From NCBI GenBank assembly GCA_035995285.1, contig DASYKO010000118.1:1-64000 (forward strand): a stretch of 64,000 nucleotides of DNA, written 5' to 3'. This document shows positions 42,406 through 51,162 of the stretch, in pieces (position 1 is the stretch's first letter; each line of letters opens with the position of its first letter). Source of the DNA: UBA7672 sp035995285 (GTDB lineage Bacteria; Pseudomonadota; Alphaproteobacteria; Caulobacterales; Hyphomonadaceae). A program made the position numbers and the translations under genes. The notes under the pieces are model-generated. The model worked only from the letters and a program-made list of their open reading frames with translations, had not been told where the DNA came from and did not search any database.

Positions 42406-44082
42406 CTACAATTCGCCGGACTTGAGACGGCTGGCGATCTGTTCGGAGTTTCGCATCGCCATCGTCAGGATCGTGATCGTCGGGTTCTTGTGCGCCTTGG
42501 AGGCGAAGACGGAGCCGTCCGTCAGGTAGAGGTTATCGACGTCCCAGGTCTTGCCATAGGAGTTGGCGACGCTGTCCTTGGCATCCGAGCCCATGCGGCA
42601 TGTGCCGACTTCGTGGATGATTTCGCCGCCGGTGGAGATGGCGTCTTTCGGCGCGCGGATGTCTGACGTGATCGTGCCGCCCAGCTTGTCGACGAGGGAC
42701 TTCACGGCGTTCTGGAAGTGGGTGACCTGGTTGAGTTCGTGCTCGGACCATTCCCAGTTGAAGCGCGCGACGGGGATGCCGTACTTGTCCTTCTTCTCCG
42801 GGTCGATCTCCATGTAGCACTTGGCGTTGGGGATCATTTCGCCGCGCTGGGTGAAGCCGAAGCGGGCGCCGTATTTCTTCTTCACCTCGCCGCGCAAGCT
42901 CGAGCCATAGCCGTCATAGCCGCCGAAGCCGCCTATGCCGGGCTCGCCGAAGCCGCCGCCGATTTCCATGTGATAGCCGCGCGTGAAGGTCGTCTTGCCC
43001 TCGGCGACGTTCTTGTAGTCCCAGAAGGGGATGTAGGCGTGCAGGCCCATGGCGCCGTCTTCGTTGTAGATCGGCCGGCCTTCGAGTTGCGGGAAGTAAG
43101 CCGAGAGGCTGGAGCCGACCGTGTCCATCAGGTTGCGGCCGACCTGACCGCTGGAGTTCGCGAGACCTTCGGGGCGGCCATTGGGTTTTGAGTTGAGCAG
43201 CATGCGGGCGGTCTCGCCCGTGGAGGCGGCGAGGACGACGACGCGGCCTTTTGCTTCGCGGTGCGCGCCGCTGGCCTTGTCGATGTAGCGCACGCCCGTG
43301 GCCTTGCCGGTTGGGCCGAGGATGACTTCGTAGACCATCGCGCCGGTCTGGATGGTGAGCTTGCCGGTCGCCATTGCCCACGGGATCAGCGAGGTGGTGG
43401 TCTGGAAGGCTGCCCCGATGCCGCAGCCACGGCCGCAGGGGGAGGCCCAGTAGCAGGCCTTGCGGTTGTCCATGTCCTTGGTGAGCACTGCCCGGCGTGC
43501 GGGGACGACGGGGATGCCGAGAGCGTCGCCGCCGGCTTTGACGAACAGTTCGGGCACGCGGAATTTCGGCGGGGTGTGGAGGACGCCGGGTGAAGCTTTC
43601 GGATGGTTCTCGAGGCCGAGATTGTTGCCGTAGACGCCGACGAGCTTTTCCGTCTTGTCGTACCAGGGCGCCATGTCTTCGTAGGAGACGGGCCAGTCGA
43701 CGCCGTGGCCGTCGCGCGTGTGGGGCTTGAAGTCGTAGGGGCCCATGCGGAAGGAATTGCGCGCCCAGTGATTGGTACGCCCGCCGAGCATGCGCGAGCG
43801 CCACCACATGAATTTGGAGCCCTCGGCGGAGGTGTAGGGTTCATCCGGAATGTTCCAGCCGCCATCGATGGTGGCGTCGTAGTAGCCGAATTCCTTGTCG
43901 GGCGTGCCCTGGCCGCGGAGGGGCGCGTCGTGTGACAGGTTCAGCATGGCGGCTTCGGAGGGGTCGTAGTCCCTGCCCGCTTCGAGCATCAGGACGGATG
44001 CGCCTGCCTTGGTGAGCACATAGGCGGCCATTCCGCCGCCTGCGCCGGAGCCCACAACGACTGCGTCGTAATCATCCGCCAT
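42406..44082 (-). CDS. GMC oxidoreductase, glucoside-3-dehydrogenase/FAD-GDH-like large subunit (copy 2)
   Basis: A 558-residue flavoprotein. FAD motif VVVGSGAGGGMAAYVL at about residue 8. Cysteine trio C-x5-C-x3-C at residues 210, 216, 220 (ACYWASPCGRGC), matching the 3Fe-4S ligand spacing of FAD-dependent glucose dehydrogenase. C-terminal catalytic His in IIHEVGTCRMG and Asn in HKNPTITILT. No signal peptide; export by the Tat signal of the partner is expected. It differs clearly from copy 1, so the two pairs probably have different substrates. Electron acceptor, normally a c-type cytochrome, is not encoded beside it. Confidence 0.93.
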   Translation of the reverse strand: MADDYDAVVVGSGAGGGMAAYVLTKAGASVLMLEAGRDYDPSEAAMLNLSHDAPLRGQGTPDKEFGYYDATIDGGWNIPDEPYTSAEGSKFMWWRSRMLGGRTNHWARNSFRMGPYDFKPHTRDGHGVDWPVSYEDMAPWYDKTEKLVGVYGNNLGLENHPKASPGVLHTPPKFRVPELFVKAGGDALGIPVVPARRAVLTKDMDNRKACYWASPCGRGCGIGAAFQTTTSLIPWAMATGKLTIQTGAMVYEVILGPTGKATGVRYIDKASGAHREAKGRVVVLAASTGETARMLLNSKPNGRPEGLANSSGQVGRNLMDTVGSSLSAYFPQLEGRPIYNEDGAMGLHAYIPFWDYKNVAEGKTTFTRGYHMEIGGGFGEPGIGGFGGYDGYGSSLRGEVKKKYGARFGFTQRGEMIPNAKCYMEIDPEKKDKYGIPVARFNWEWSEHELNQVTHFQNAVKSLVDKLGGTITSDIRAPKDAISTGGEIIHEVGTCRMGSDAKDSVANSYGKTWDVDNLYLTDGSVFASKAHKNPTITILTMAMRNSEQIASRLKSGEL

Positions 44083-44239
44083 AGGCAGCCTCCCGGCCCG
44101 GTTTGTCCGGACTCATGCACAAATCAAACTGGGGGCAACTCAAACAGGCGCAGCGGCTGCCGTCGAGGGCGCCGTGAGGTAAACCTTTGTGACAGCTGCT
44201 GGAAAGTGGGCTGGCGGCAAGGTCAGGTGAGTACGGGCC

Positions 44240-45109
44240 CTAGTATTTCGCCTCGCGAATGTAGATCGGCCGCGCGATCAGGAAGAGGATGGCGCCGATC
44301 AGGCCAACGCTTTCCGCACAGATGAGGGCGATGCGCAGCCCATCCGCCGCGCCCCAGCCGGAGGCGGAGATCGTATCGCTGAGGAGGCCGACGGCGATCG
44401 GGCCTATGCCGAGGCCCAGCACGGCGATGACGAACACCAGGATCGCCGACGTGGTCGGCCGGATTTCGGGACGCACGAGGGCATAGACGCTGCTCAGGGC
44501 GGGGCCGTGGGCTGCCGAGCGGATGACGTTGAGGACGCATACGAGAAGCAGAGCCGCCATGACGTTCGGCGCGAGCAGGGCTGCAACGGCGATCGGCAGG
44601 GAGACGAGCTTCGCCACTGCGGGGATGATCATATAGACGCCGTATCCGCCTCGCTTCGCCATCGTGTCGGCAAGCCAGCCGCCGAGCAGCGTGCCGATGA
44701 TGCCCATGATGCCGGTTGTCAGCCCCAGCGCGATGCCGACGAAGCCCACCGGCGTCGTGATGCCCATGACGCCGCCGAAGGTCGACGCCAGCTGTTTCAG
44801 TTCCTCGGGATGCACGCGGAGCATGAAGGCGGCGAAGAAGGCGGAGTGGACGAAGTTCACGAGGCCCCCCGTGGCGGATACAACGGTGATGAGAGGAAAG
44901 CTCTTGCTCGACGCCAGCTCGCGCAGGGTCGCGACGGCGCCGAGTTGCCAGTCATTGAGCTTGAGATCGAGGCGGATCGGCTCGGCCAGGATATTGATGA
45001 CCTGCCGGTCGAGATAGTTGATCGTGTTGATGAGCAGCAGGACGCCGAGGAAATATCCCTCACGCCCGCTGAAGGCCGAAGCACGGCTGCCCGCCAGATT
45101 CGGCGTCAC
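44240..45109 (-). pseudogene. MFS transporter with internal deletion of helices 2-6
   Basis: A frame of 289 residues from GTG at 45109, chosen because GGGGAGAGG lies upstream (the frame is open to 45163). It starts like a spinster-type MFS permease (LINTINYLDRQVINILAEPIRLDLKLNDWQLG is the first helix and loop A; quoted here only as motif NYLDRQ). At about residue 57 (nucleotide about 44938) it jumps to the region before helix 7 (TLRELASSKSF) and continues normally to the end with LLGGWLADTMAKRGG and helices 8-12. About 150 residues are absent compared with the usual 430. The frame is intact, so it is either a recently deleted pseudogene or a half-transporter. The TetR gene is divergent. Confidence 0.65.
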
Positions 45110-45298
45110 TGATCCTCTCCCCGCGTCGGACCGATCTTCGCCCAACAAGCGATGGCTTTGCACCAGTCAGCCCTGACCACTATCTCTTAGGGGAAGGAAA
45201 TCGCGAAGAACAGCCGCACCGCCTGAGCCTAATCCGAAATTGATCGGGCGTGCTAATGTGCTAGAGCCGGATGTGTAATCACGGTTTCGAGGTAGTGC

Positions 45299-45964
45299 GT
45301 GCCGCAAAAGGCGACCAAGGTTCTGGCCGGCGGCCCCAAGAAGCCGCAGCGCATTCCCAACGTGGAGCGCACCGCGACAACGCGCGGCAAGCTGCTCAAC
45401 GCCACCATCGATTGCCTGGCCGAGCTTGGCTATCACCAGACCTCGACTGTGGTGGTGACCGAGCGGGCGAAGGTGAGCCGCGGCGCGATGCTGCACCACT
45501 TCCCGACCAAGGCGGATCTGATGATGGCCGCTTCCGAGCACATAGTTGAGTTGAGACGCGGACTACACGACGATCGCCTGCCCCGAATGAAAGACGACCG
45601 CGACCGCTTCCTTCACCTGATCGACGTGCTTTGGGAGGCGTTCGATACGCCGTCTGGCATTGCCCGCGTCGAGATCATGCTCGGCTCGCGCTGCGATCCC
45701 GAACTCGGGCCGCGCTTTCGCAAGCTGAACGATGAACTCGAGCTGCGTCACAAGGAGCGCGTCTGGCAAAGGGCGCAGAGTATCGGCGTAAAGGATCGCA
45801 AGACGATCCACGCTTTCGTGCAGCTCTATGCGGCGGCGGTGCGTGGCCTCGCCATCGACCGGCTGTCGACGGGATCGAAGACGGACATCAAGAGCGCCAT
45901 TGCGCTGCTGAAGGAGTTTCAGCTGGGTATGCTGGAGAAGCTCCTGGCCGACGCAAAGAAATAG
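45299..45964 (+). CDS. TetR-family transcriptional regulator
   Basis: A 221-residue repressor-type protein. N-terminal helix-turn-helix at about residues 28-75 (ATIDCLAELGYHQTSTVVVTERAKVSRGAMLHHFPTKADL contains the TetR pattern with TSTVVVTERAKVSRGAMLHHF). The C-terminal ligand domain has no recognisable specificity. The start is GTG at 45299; a basic stretch precedes the DNA-binding domain. Divergent from the deleted MFS gene, which it may have controlled. Confidence 0.9.
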   Translation: MPQKATKVLAGGPKKPQRIPNVERTATTRGKLLNATIDCLAELGYHQTSTVVVTERAKVSRGAMLHHFPTKADLMMAASEHIVELRRGLHDDRLPRMKDDRDRFLHLIDVLWEAFDTPSGIARVEIMLGSRCDPELGPRFRKLNDELELRHKERVWQRAQSIGVKDRKTIHAFVQLYAAAVRGLAIDRLSTGSKTDIKSAIALLKEFQLGMLEKLLADAKK

Positions 45965-46069
45965 AGCGTCTGACAAACCGGCTGATCGGATTGCTTCCAG
46001 GGCACAGGGCCGGGGAGCCTGATTGCCGCTTCATCATGACTAGTCTACCCTGACTGTTAGCGGAGAAGC

Positions 46070-46222
46070 ATGTTCCGCACCGACGGCTTCACTTGGCCGA
46101 CTTATACGGATGCGGGCGACGATGCCGCCCGCTTCGAGGAGAAGCCTAAGCTGGTGAAATCCAAGACGCTGCCGAGCGGAGCGCCTCCGGGCGCTCCGCG
46201 TGGCTCTATGGCGCCGAACTAG
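46070..46222 (+). CDS. Possible 50-residue protein of unknown function
   Basis: ATG at 46070 is preceded by CGGAG with about 4-5 bases spacing, and the frame runs 50 codons to TAG. The product (MFRTDGFTWPTYTDAGDDAA, then a Lys/Pro/Gly-rich tail) is hydrophilic with no signal peptide. GC-rich third positions fit the local genes. It lies alone between two TetR genes. Evidence is only the ribosome site and codon pattern. Confidence 0.4.
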   Translation: MFRTDGFTWPTYTDAGDDAARFEEKPKLVKSKTLPSGAPPGAPRGSMAPN

Positions 46223-46370
46223 ATTCCCTATCGGGTTGATGCCGCGGCGGCGCGAGAAATTGCGCCGCCGCCTGTTTTCCGGGGCTGTCCAAAAAATCAC
46301 GCACCGCTCTCACGCTTGCGAAGAGAGTCGAGGTGGCGCTGATCCCTACATGTGTTAGGCGTGCCTCGCC

Positions 46371-47087
46371 ATGAAGAAACGCCGGCCGCCCGAACCCCCT
46401 TCCGACCTGCCCGTCGGCACAAAGGAAGGACGCCTGTCTGCTCACGCCAACCCTGCCCTGCAGCGGCGGAGCATGCGTTCGGTCGAGAAGCTCATGACGG
46501 CCGCGGAGGCCGTGCTGGGCCGCGAGGGATGGGCCGCTTTCACGATCAACGCAGTCGCGGCCGAAGCCGGCATTTCAGTCGGCGGCATCTACCGCCGCTT
46601 CGCCAGCAAGGAACAGCTGCTGCGCGCCATCAAGGACCAGGTGCTCGACCGGGCAGACGCCGACCACAAAGAGATTGCCGCCACCTCGAAGGCGAAGAGC
46701 CTTGATGATGCGATCGCGCACTATGTCTCGCGCCGGATCGCTTCGCTGCGCAGCTATTCCGGCATCATGCGGCAGATCTTCGAAGGCCAGCAGCGCGACC
46801 TGGTGATGGAAGAGCGCGGGCGCCAGTCGATCAATGTCGGCATCCGGGTGTTCCGCTCCGTGATCTCTCCCTTCCGGTCCGAGATCGGGCATCCCGACCC
46901 CGAACTGGCGATCGATGCGGCGTTCTACATGATCGTCGGCATCGTGATGCGCCGCGTGCGCTCGCCGATCAGCGATCTCTCCTTCGATCACATCGACTGG
47001 AGCGTGCTGGAGAGCGAAATGACGCTTGCGATCACGCTCTACCTGAAGGCTACGCGCCCGGTGAAGAAGTCTCAGGCGCGGAAGTAG
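46371..47087 (+). CDS. TetR-family transcriptional regulator
   Basis: A 238-residue regulator. A basic, Pro-rich N-terminus is followed by the HTH at about residues 35-85 (AFTINAVAAEAGISVGGIYRRFASKEQLL is the TetR block; key part GISVGGIYRRFASKE) and a C-terminal ligand-binding domain of unknown specificity. It stands before the cytochrome b561/c' genes with a 235-base gap and could control them, which is inference from position only. Confidence 0.9.
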   Translation: MKKRRPPEPPSDLPVGTKEGRLSAHANPALQRRSMRSVEKLMTAAEAVLGREGWAAFTINAVAAEAGISVGGIYRRFASKEQLLRAIKDQVLDRADADHKEIAATSKAKSLDDAIAHYVSRRIASLRSYSGIMRQIFEGQQRDLVMEERGRQSINVGIRVFRSVISPFRSEIGHPDPELAIDAAFYMIVGIVMRRVRSPISDLSFDHIDWSVLESEMTLAITLYLKATRPVKKSQARK

Positions 47088-47322
47088 GTCGACAAGACTG
47101 GCCGCCTTGCTCTCGACGCATGGCAAAGCGAGGCGACGCCCGGCAGGCCGCTCCGGCAGGTGATCGAGACCATGCGCTGGCAGCCGGTAACTGCACCTGA
47201 GGAAAGCGGTTCTCGTTCTGCGTTCAAAGCCAATCAATCATACTGCACATTGACCGGTACAAATGAGAGGGTAAATTCGCATTCGCCAGCGGCCTTGTTC
47301 TCGCGCGGCCGGGGAAGAGTGG

Positions 47323-47925
47323 ATGACTGATTGGCCGGATGACGATCCAGCAATCCGCATGCGGCACGGGAGGCTGAAGATTCCGGGCTCCGACCGCGAT
47401 GGCGGCTATGGCTGGATCTCGATCGCCCTGCACTGGCTGGCGGGCGTCGCGATCTTTGTTCTCCTGTTTGCGGGCGATTCCATCGGGACTGCAGGCGAGC
47501 CTGCCCGCCGCGTTCATACCACGATCGCCTCGTGTGCATGGCTGATGCTGGCGGCGCGCATTGTGTGGCGACTGGTGGAAGGCCATCCGCCTCCGGCGAC
47601 GGGTCAGGGGCGCTTCTCGTATGGCGCAGGCGTTGCCGTGCACTATGCCCTGCTGGCCGGGATTGCCCTCATGCTTGTGTCGGGGCCAGTCGCCGGATGG
47701 TCTAGCGGCGGCGGGATCGAGGTGTTCGAGCTTCGGATTCCCGGCGCCGAGCCGCGCCTGCCTGAGCTCTACGCGTTCGCGCGCGAGGCGCACATCGTTG
47801 GCGCCGTCGTGCTGGCTGTGGGAACAACTGCGCACATCGCCGGTGTGCTGAAGCACATGTTCTTTGACCGCGACAATCTTTTCGATCGCATCATGGTTCC
47901 GCCCAGGCGGCGGACTGAAACCTGA
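47323..47925 (+). CDS. Cytochrome b561-family membrane protein
   Basis: A 200-residue di-heme-type membrane cytochrome. Four hydrophobic spans and the expected axial histidines: HWL in span 1 (about residue 36), HTT (about 65), HYALLAG in span 3 (about 107), and HIVGAV/HIAGVLKH in span 4 (about 153-174). The family passes electrons between quinol and periplasmic acceptors. GGAAGAG precedes the ATG. The adjacent lipoprotein cytochrome c' gene 27 bases downstream is the likely partner. Confidence 0.88.
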   Translation: MTDWPDDDPAIRMRHGRLKIPGSDRDGGYGWISIALHWLAGVAIFVLLFAGDSIGTAGEPARRVHTTIASCAWLMLAARIVWRLVEGHPPPATGQGRFSYGAGVAVHYALLAGIALMLVSGPVAGWSSGGGIEVFELRIPGAEPRLPELYAFAREAHIVGAVVLAVGTTAHIAGVLKHMFFDRDNLFDRIMVPPRRRTET

Positions 47926-47952
47926 TCCTGGGGACCGACTCTGGAGCTTTCC

Positions 47953-48462
47953 ATGCGCCTGATGATCCTTGCCGCCGCCGGTTGCCTCGCCGTCGGCCTT
48001 GCCGCCTGTGTCAAGTCTCCGGACGTCGTCGCGGCGAGCGATGACTCTACGCCGCCCTTCGTCAACGAACTTGATGTTGGTGAGATCATGGTGCACGTGA
48101 TGGATCCGCAGGCGCGCCAGTTCTGGGCGGGATGGGGCGAGGAGTATTCCGCTGCAGGCCGCATCGATGTCTCCGCCAGGACGGATGAGGAGTGGAAGAA
48201 GGTCGAGGACGGCGCGATCGGCGTCGTGATGGGGGCCAACACGCTGACGCTTCCCGCCTATCGGCGCAAACCGGAAGACAAGTGGCTCAAGCTCGCGCGC
48301 GATGTCGCCGACCTCGCGATGCAGGGGCGCGACGGCGCCGAAAGGCAGGACAAGGCGGCAATGGAAATCATCGGCGGCAAGCTCAATGTGGCGTGCGATG
48401 CCTGCCACAATACATTCCGGCCTGTTGCGGAAGAAAAGGCGGCGCGCCTGACGCGCCCGTAA
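47953..48462 (+). CDS. Cytochrome c'-like lipoprotein
   Basis: A 169-residue class II c-type cytochrome. Lipoprotein signal MRLMILAAAGCLAVGLAAC (lipobox LAAC, about residue 19), then a mainly helical domain, and the heme-attachment motif CDACH near the C-terminus (about 149-153), which is where class II cytochromes carry it. It is predicted to be anchored in the periplasm and to exchange electrons with the cytochrome b561 protein. Class II cytochromes of this kind also bind NO, so a protective role is possible. Confidence 0.87.
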   Translation: MRLMILAAAGCLAVGLAACVKSPDVVAASDDSTPPFVNELDVGEIMVHVMDPQARQFWAGWGEEYSAAGRIDVSARTDEEWKKVEDGAIGVVMGANTLTLPAYRRKPEDKWLKLARDVADLAMQGRDGAERQDKAAMEIIGGKLNVACDACHNTFRPVAEEKAARLTRP

Positions 48463-48737
48463 CGCCGCCAAGGACCTGAATTGCTCTGCTGCTGCGTCTG
48501 CGTACCAACGTAAGCGCTTGCCTGGTAAGGCATTTCTGGAAACGTCGGTTCCCTATCTTAGGTAGTCCATACAGTTGTTTTCAGGCGCCTTTTTCATCAT
48601 ATGCGAATTATAGTTCCCCTTGACTCTGTATGTCGCTGTGCGATTTCTCGACTGCCGTTGCGGCGCCTGCCGCCGGTTCAAGAACATCGCCCGCGGCTCA
48701 GCAAACATGCGAGCCGCGAGCACTCGGGAGGAGAAGC
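48463..48737. promoter_or_regulatory. 275-base intergenic region, probable promoter of the DUF6152 gene run
   Basis: No frame with coding character. The middle part (about 48540-48640) is more AT-rich than the surroundings and holds a TTGACT at about 48619 that could be a -35 element; I could not fix a good -10. The final bases have GGGAGGAG as ribosome site for the next gene. Confidence 0.3.
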
Positions 48738-49124
48738 ATGAAACGTTTGGTCGCTGGTATTGCAGCGCTCGCGGCGATCGCCGTCGCTGCGCCTGCATTC
48801 GCTCACCACGGACTCGCCAAGGAGTTCGACATGGAGAGGCGCGTGATCCTGAAGGGCAAGGTCACCAAGGTGTTCTGGCAGAACCCGCACATCTACTACA
48901 ATCTCGAAGTGATGGAGAACGGGAAGCCGCGCACTTACAACATCGAGTCCGTTCCGGTCGCGATGGCGCGCGCTGCGGGTCTCACCGCGCAGCAGCTGCG
49001 TAATGACGGCAAGGATGTCGAGGTCGCTGTGCGTCCGGGTCTCAAGGATCCGAACGTGGCCTGGGGACTGCTGCTGAAGTTCTCCGATGGCAAAGTGGTC
49101 TCTTTCGAAGGCTTCAAGGAATAG
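48738..49124 (+). CDS. DUF6152-like small secreted protein
   Basis: A 128-residue periplasmic protein. ATG at 48738 chosen for its GGGAGGAG site and signal peptide (MKRLVAGIAALAAIAVAAP, cleaved after AFA). The mature protein starts HHGLAKEFD and has the block VILKGKVTKVFWQNPHIYYNLEV, which I associate with the DUF6152 family (HH...NPH pattern, possibly metal-binding). Function unknown. First gene of a run of five or six genes on the same strand encoding secreted or membrane proteins. Confidence 0.8.
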   Translation: MKRLVAGIAALAAIAVAAPAFAHHGLAKEFDMERRVILKGKVTKVFWQNPHIYYNLEVMENGKPRTYNIESVPVAMARAAGLTAQQLRNDGKDVEVAVRPGLKDPNVAWGLLLKFSDGKVVSFEGFKE

Positions 49125-49152
49125 AGCGCGACAGCGCCTCACGGAGGAACAC

Positions 49153-50025
49153 ATGAAACGCGCATTGTTGAAGGCAGGCTCGGTGGCCGCCATTGTCGGC
49201 CTCGCTGCTGCGGTATCGCTGCCCGTGCTTGCACAGACACCGGCGGCTCAGAAAGCATCGGCCCAGAAGGAAACTACGGTAGCGATCAAGCGGTTGGCGA
49301 ACGGCAAGCCGGATCTTTCCGGCACGTGGGTCTTCCGCCTCGCCCCGACGCCGGTGAAGGATCCGCGCGGCGTCTGCGCCGGCCCGGCCTGCGGCCGCGA
49401 CGCCGGCATCGACCCTGGCGCTCCTGCGCCTGCGGGCGCTGCTCCTGCCGGCCCGCGCGTGCAGTTCCCGAACTACAAGCCGGAGCTCAAGGAAAAGATC
49501 GCGATGTATAACAAGGAGCAGGTCACCTACGACCCTGCCCTGCGTTGCGGCAATCCAGGCATTCCGCGCGTCGGCACGCCGGACAAGATCATCCAGACAC
49601 CGGACCAGGTCGTGTTCCTCTATGACGATCTCAATGGCGCGTTCTGGCGGATCATCCCGACGACCAAGGACGTCAAGTTCCGCGAAGACGCGGAAGAAGG
49701 TCCGATGGGCGATAGCATCGGCCGCTGGGAAGGCGACAAGCTGATCATCGAGACGCAGAACCTCGGTGAAGATACCTGGCTGGCCGACAACGGGGCGTTC
49801 CACACCTACAAGCTGAAGACGGTGGAAGAGGTCAGCCTCAACGCCGCCGGCGGGCTCGACTACAAATTCACCGCCAATGATCCGGATGTTCTAGCCGAGC
49901 CGTTCGTGAAGCAGCGGACGCTCGTGCGCAACAACAGGGAGCTTCTGCAGCCGCCGCCGTGTGTCGAGCAGAGCATCGGACGTATGACAGGTATCGAAAG
50001 CTATCACCCCAACCCGCGCTGGTAG
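49153..50025 (+). CDS. Secreted protein of unknown function with GKPDLSGTW motif
   Basis: A 290-residue protein with signal peptide (MKRALLKAGSVAAIVGLAAA, ending LAQ). ATG at 49153 follows GGAGG by 5-6 bases. The mature N-terminus has ANGKPDLSGTWVF, a motif shared by many uncharacterised secreted proteins of proteobacteria and acidobacteria. Four cysteines (GVCAGPACGR, LRCGNPG, PPPCVEQ) suggest disulphides or metal binding. Two Ala/Pro-rich segments. It is 28 bases downstream of the DUF6152-like gene. I cannot assign a function. Confidence 0.8.
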   Translation: MKRALLKAGSVAAIVGLAAAVSLPVLAQTPAAQKASAQKETTVAIKRLANGKPDLSGTWVFRLAPTPVKDPRGVCAGPACGRDAGIDPGAPAPAGAAPAGPRVQFPNYKPELKEKIAMYNKEQVTYDPALRCGNPGIPRVGTPDKIIQTPDQVVFLYDDLNGAFWRIIPTTKDVKFREDAEEGPMGDSIGRWEGDKLIIETQNLGEDTWLADNGAFHTYKLKTVEEVSLNAAGGLDYKFTANDPDVLAEPFVKQRTLVRNNRELLQPPPCVEQSIGRMTGIESYHPNPRW

Positions 50026-50099
50026 GGACGCGTTTGCCGCCGCGGCGAGATCATCGCCGCGGGGGATCTTCCCTCAATTAATGCAGGCCTGCCCCACCC

Positions 50100-50576
50100 A
50101 TGGGTTTTCTTACCTGGCTCCAGGAAACTGAGTTCGCCCAGTTCCTGGCCTCCGATCCGTATGCCTATCCGGTGCTGCTGTGCTTTCACGCCATGGGCAT
50201 GGCGACTGTCGTCGGGCTGGTGTGGGTGATGAGCGCGCGCGTGCTCGGCTATCCCAGGGGGCTTACGCTCGAGGCCTTCCATCGCATGTCGACGATCGCG
50301 CTGTGGGGATTTGCGGTGAATGCCGTGTCGGGCTTCATGATCTTCTCGACCGAAGCGACACGCGTCATCGATAACGCGGAATTCCTGATCAAGATGGCGG
50401 CCATCCTGATCGGCGGGCTTTCCGTCTGGTACATGATGCGCACGGTGCGCGGGCTACGGGCGGACGCCGGCTTTCCGCTCTCGCTGAAGATCACCGCGGT
50501 CGTGACGTCGGCCGCCTGGTTCATCGCGATCGTCTTCGGGCGCCTTGTCGCCTACACCATCAAACCTCCGTTCTAG
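50100..50576 (+). CDS. Four-span membrane protein, DUF6644-like (paralogue A)
   Basis: A 158-residue membrane protein with hydrophobic spans at about residues 24-45, 66-86, 94-112 and 128-150. Key residues are a His in span 1 (LLCFHAMGMA) and another after it (AFHRMS). It resembles the next gene's product in layout and in the segment around the span-1 His, so the two are paralogues and may form a heterodimer. I place it near the DUF6644 family from memory. No function known. ATG context is weak (AGG about 14 bases upstream). Confidence 0.75.
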   Translation: MGFLTWLQETEFAQFLASDPYAYPVLLCFHAMGMATVVGLVWVMSARVLGYPRGLTLEAFHRMSTIALWGFAVNAVSGFMIFSTEATRVIDNAEFLIKMAAILIGGLSVWYMMRTVRGLRADAGFPLSLKITAVVTSAAWFIAIVFGRLVAYTIKPPF

Positions 50577-50585
50577 GCGCGCCCC

Positions 50586-51080
50586 ATGGACGATCTTCTC
50601 CGCTGGGTCAGGGATACGCCGCTCGGCCACTTCATGCGCGAGACGGGGAATGCGTTCCCCGTCGCAGAGATGTCTCACTTCATCAGCCTGTCGCTGCTGA
50701 TGGGCGTGATGCTGGTCGTGGACCTGCGCATTCTCGGCGTATTCAAACAGGCGAGCTATTCCTCGGTGCTGAAGCTGATCCCGCTGGCCATCGTGGGCTT
50801 TGCGATCAACCTGATCTCGGGCGTCTGCTTCATCGTCACCAACCCTTTTCTCTATTTCACCAACCCGGCCTTCTACTGGAAGCTGACCTTCATCCTCCTC
50901 GGCGGCCTCAACGCACTGTGGTTCACTTTCGCGGAACACAGGCTGATCTCCGGCCTGCCGACCGACGCCAGGGCGCCGGCGCTGGCCCGCGTGATGGCTG
51001 CCGCCTCGCTCGGCATGTGGACGCTGGTGCTGTTGCTGGGACGCCTCCTGCCGACCTTTGCCCCGGTTGCAGGCGGCTGA
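50586..51080 (+). CDS. Four-span membrane protein, DUF6644-like (paralogue B)
   Basis: A 164-residue membrane protein, 9 bases after paralogue A. Spans at about residues 30-50, 65-88, 97-115 and 135-155. The block AFPVAEMSHFISLSLLMG carries a His in the same place as paralogue A's HAMG. Such conserved intramembrane histidines could bind heme or metal, which would fit the nearby cytochromes, but this is only a suggestion. Confidence 0.75.
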   Translation: MDDLLRWVRDTPLGHFMRETGNAFPVAEMSHFISLSLLMGVMLVVDLRILGVFKQASYSSVLKLIPLAIVGFAINLISGVCFIVTNPFLYFTNPAFYWKLTFILLGGLNALWFTFAEHRLISGLPTDARAPALARVMAAASLGMWTLVLLLGRLLPTFAPVAGG

Positions 51081-51162
51081 TGACAATGCGGGCTCGGCAA
51101 GCGGTGCGATGTGACCTAGACTCAATGAAGCACGTCAGAAACTGACAACTCGGGAGGTTGTG

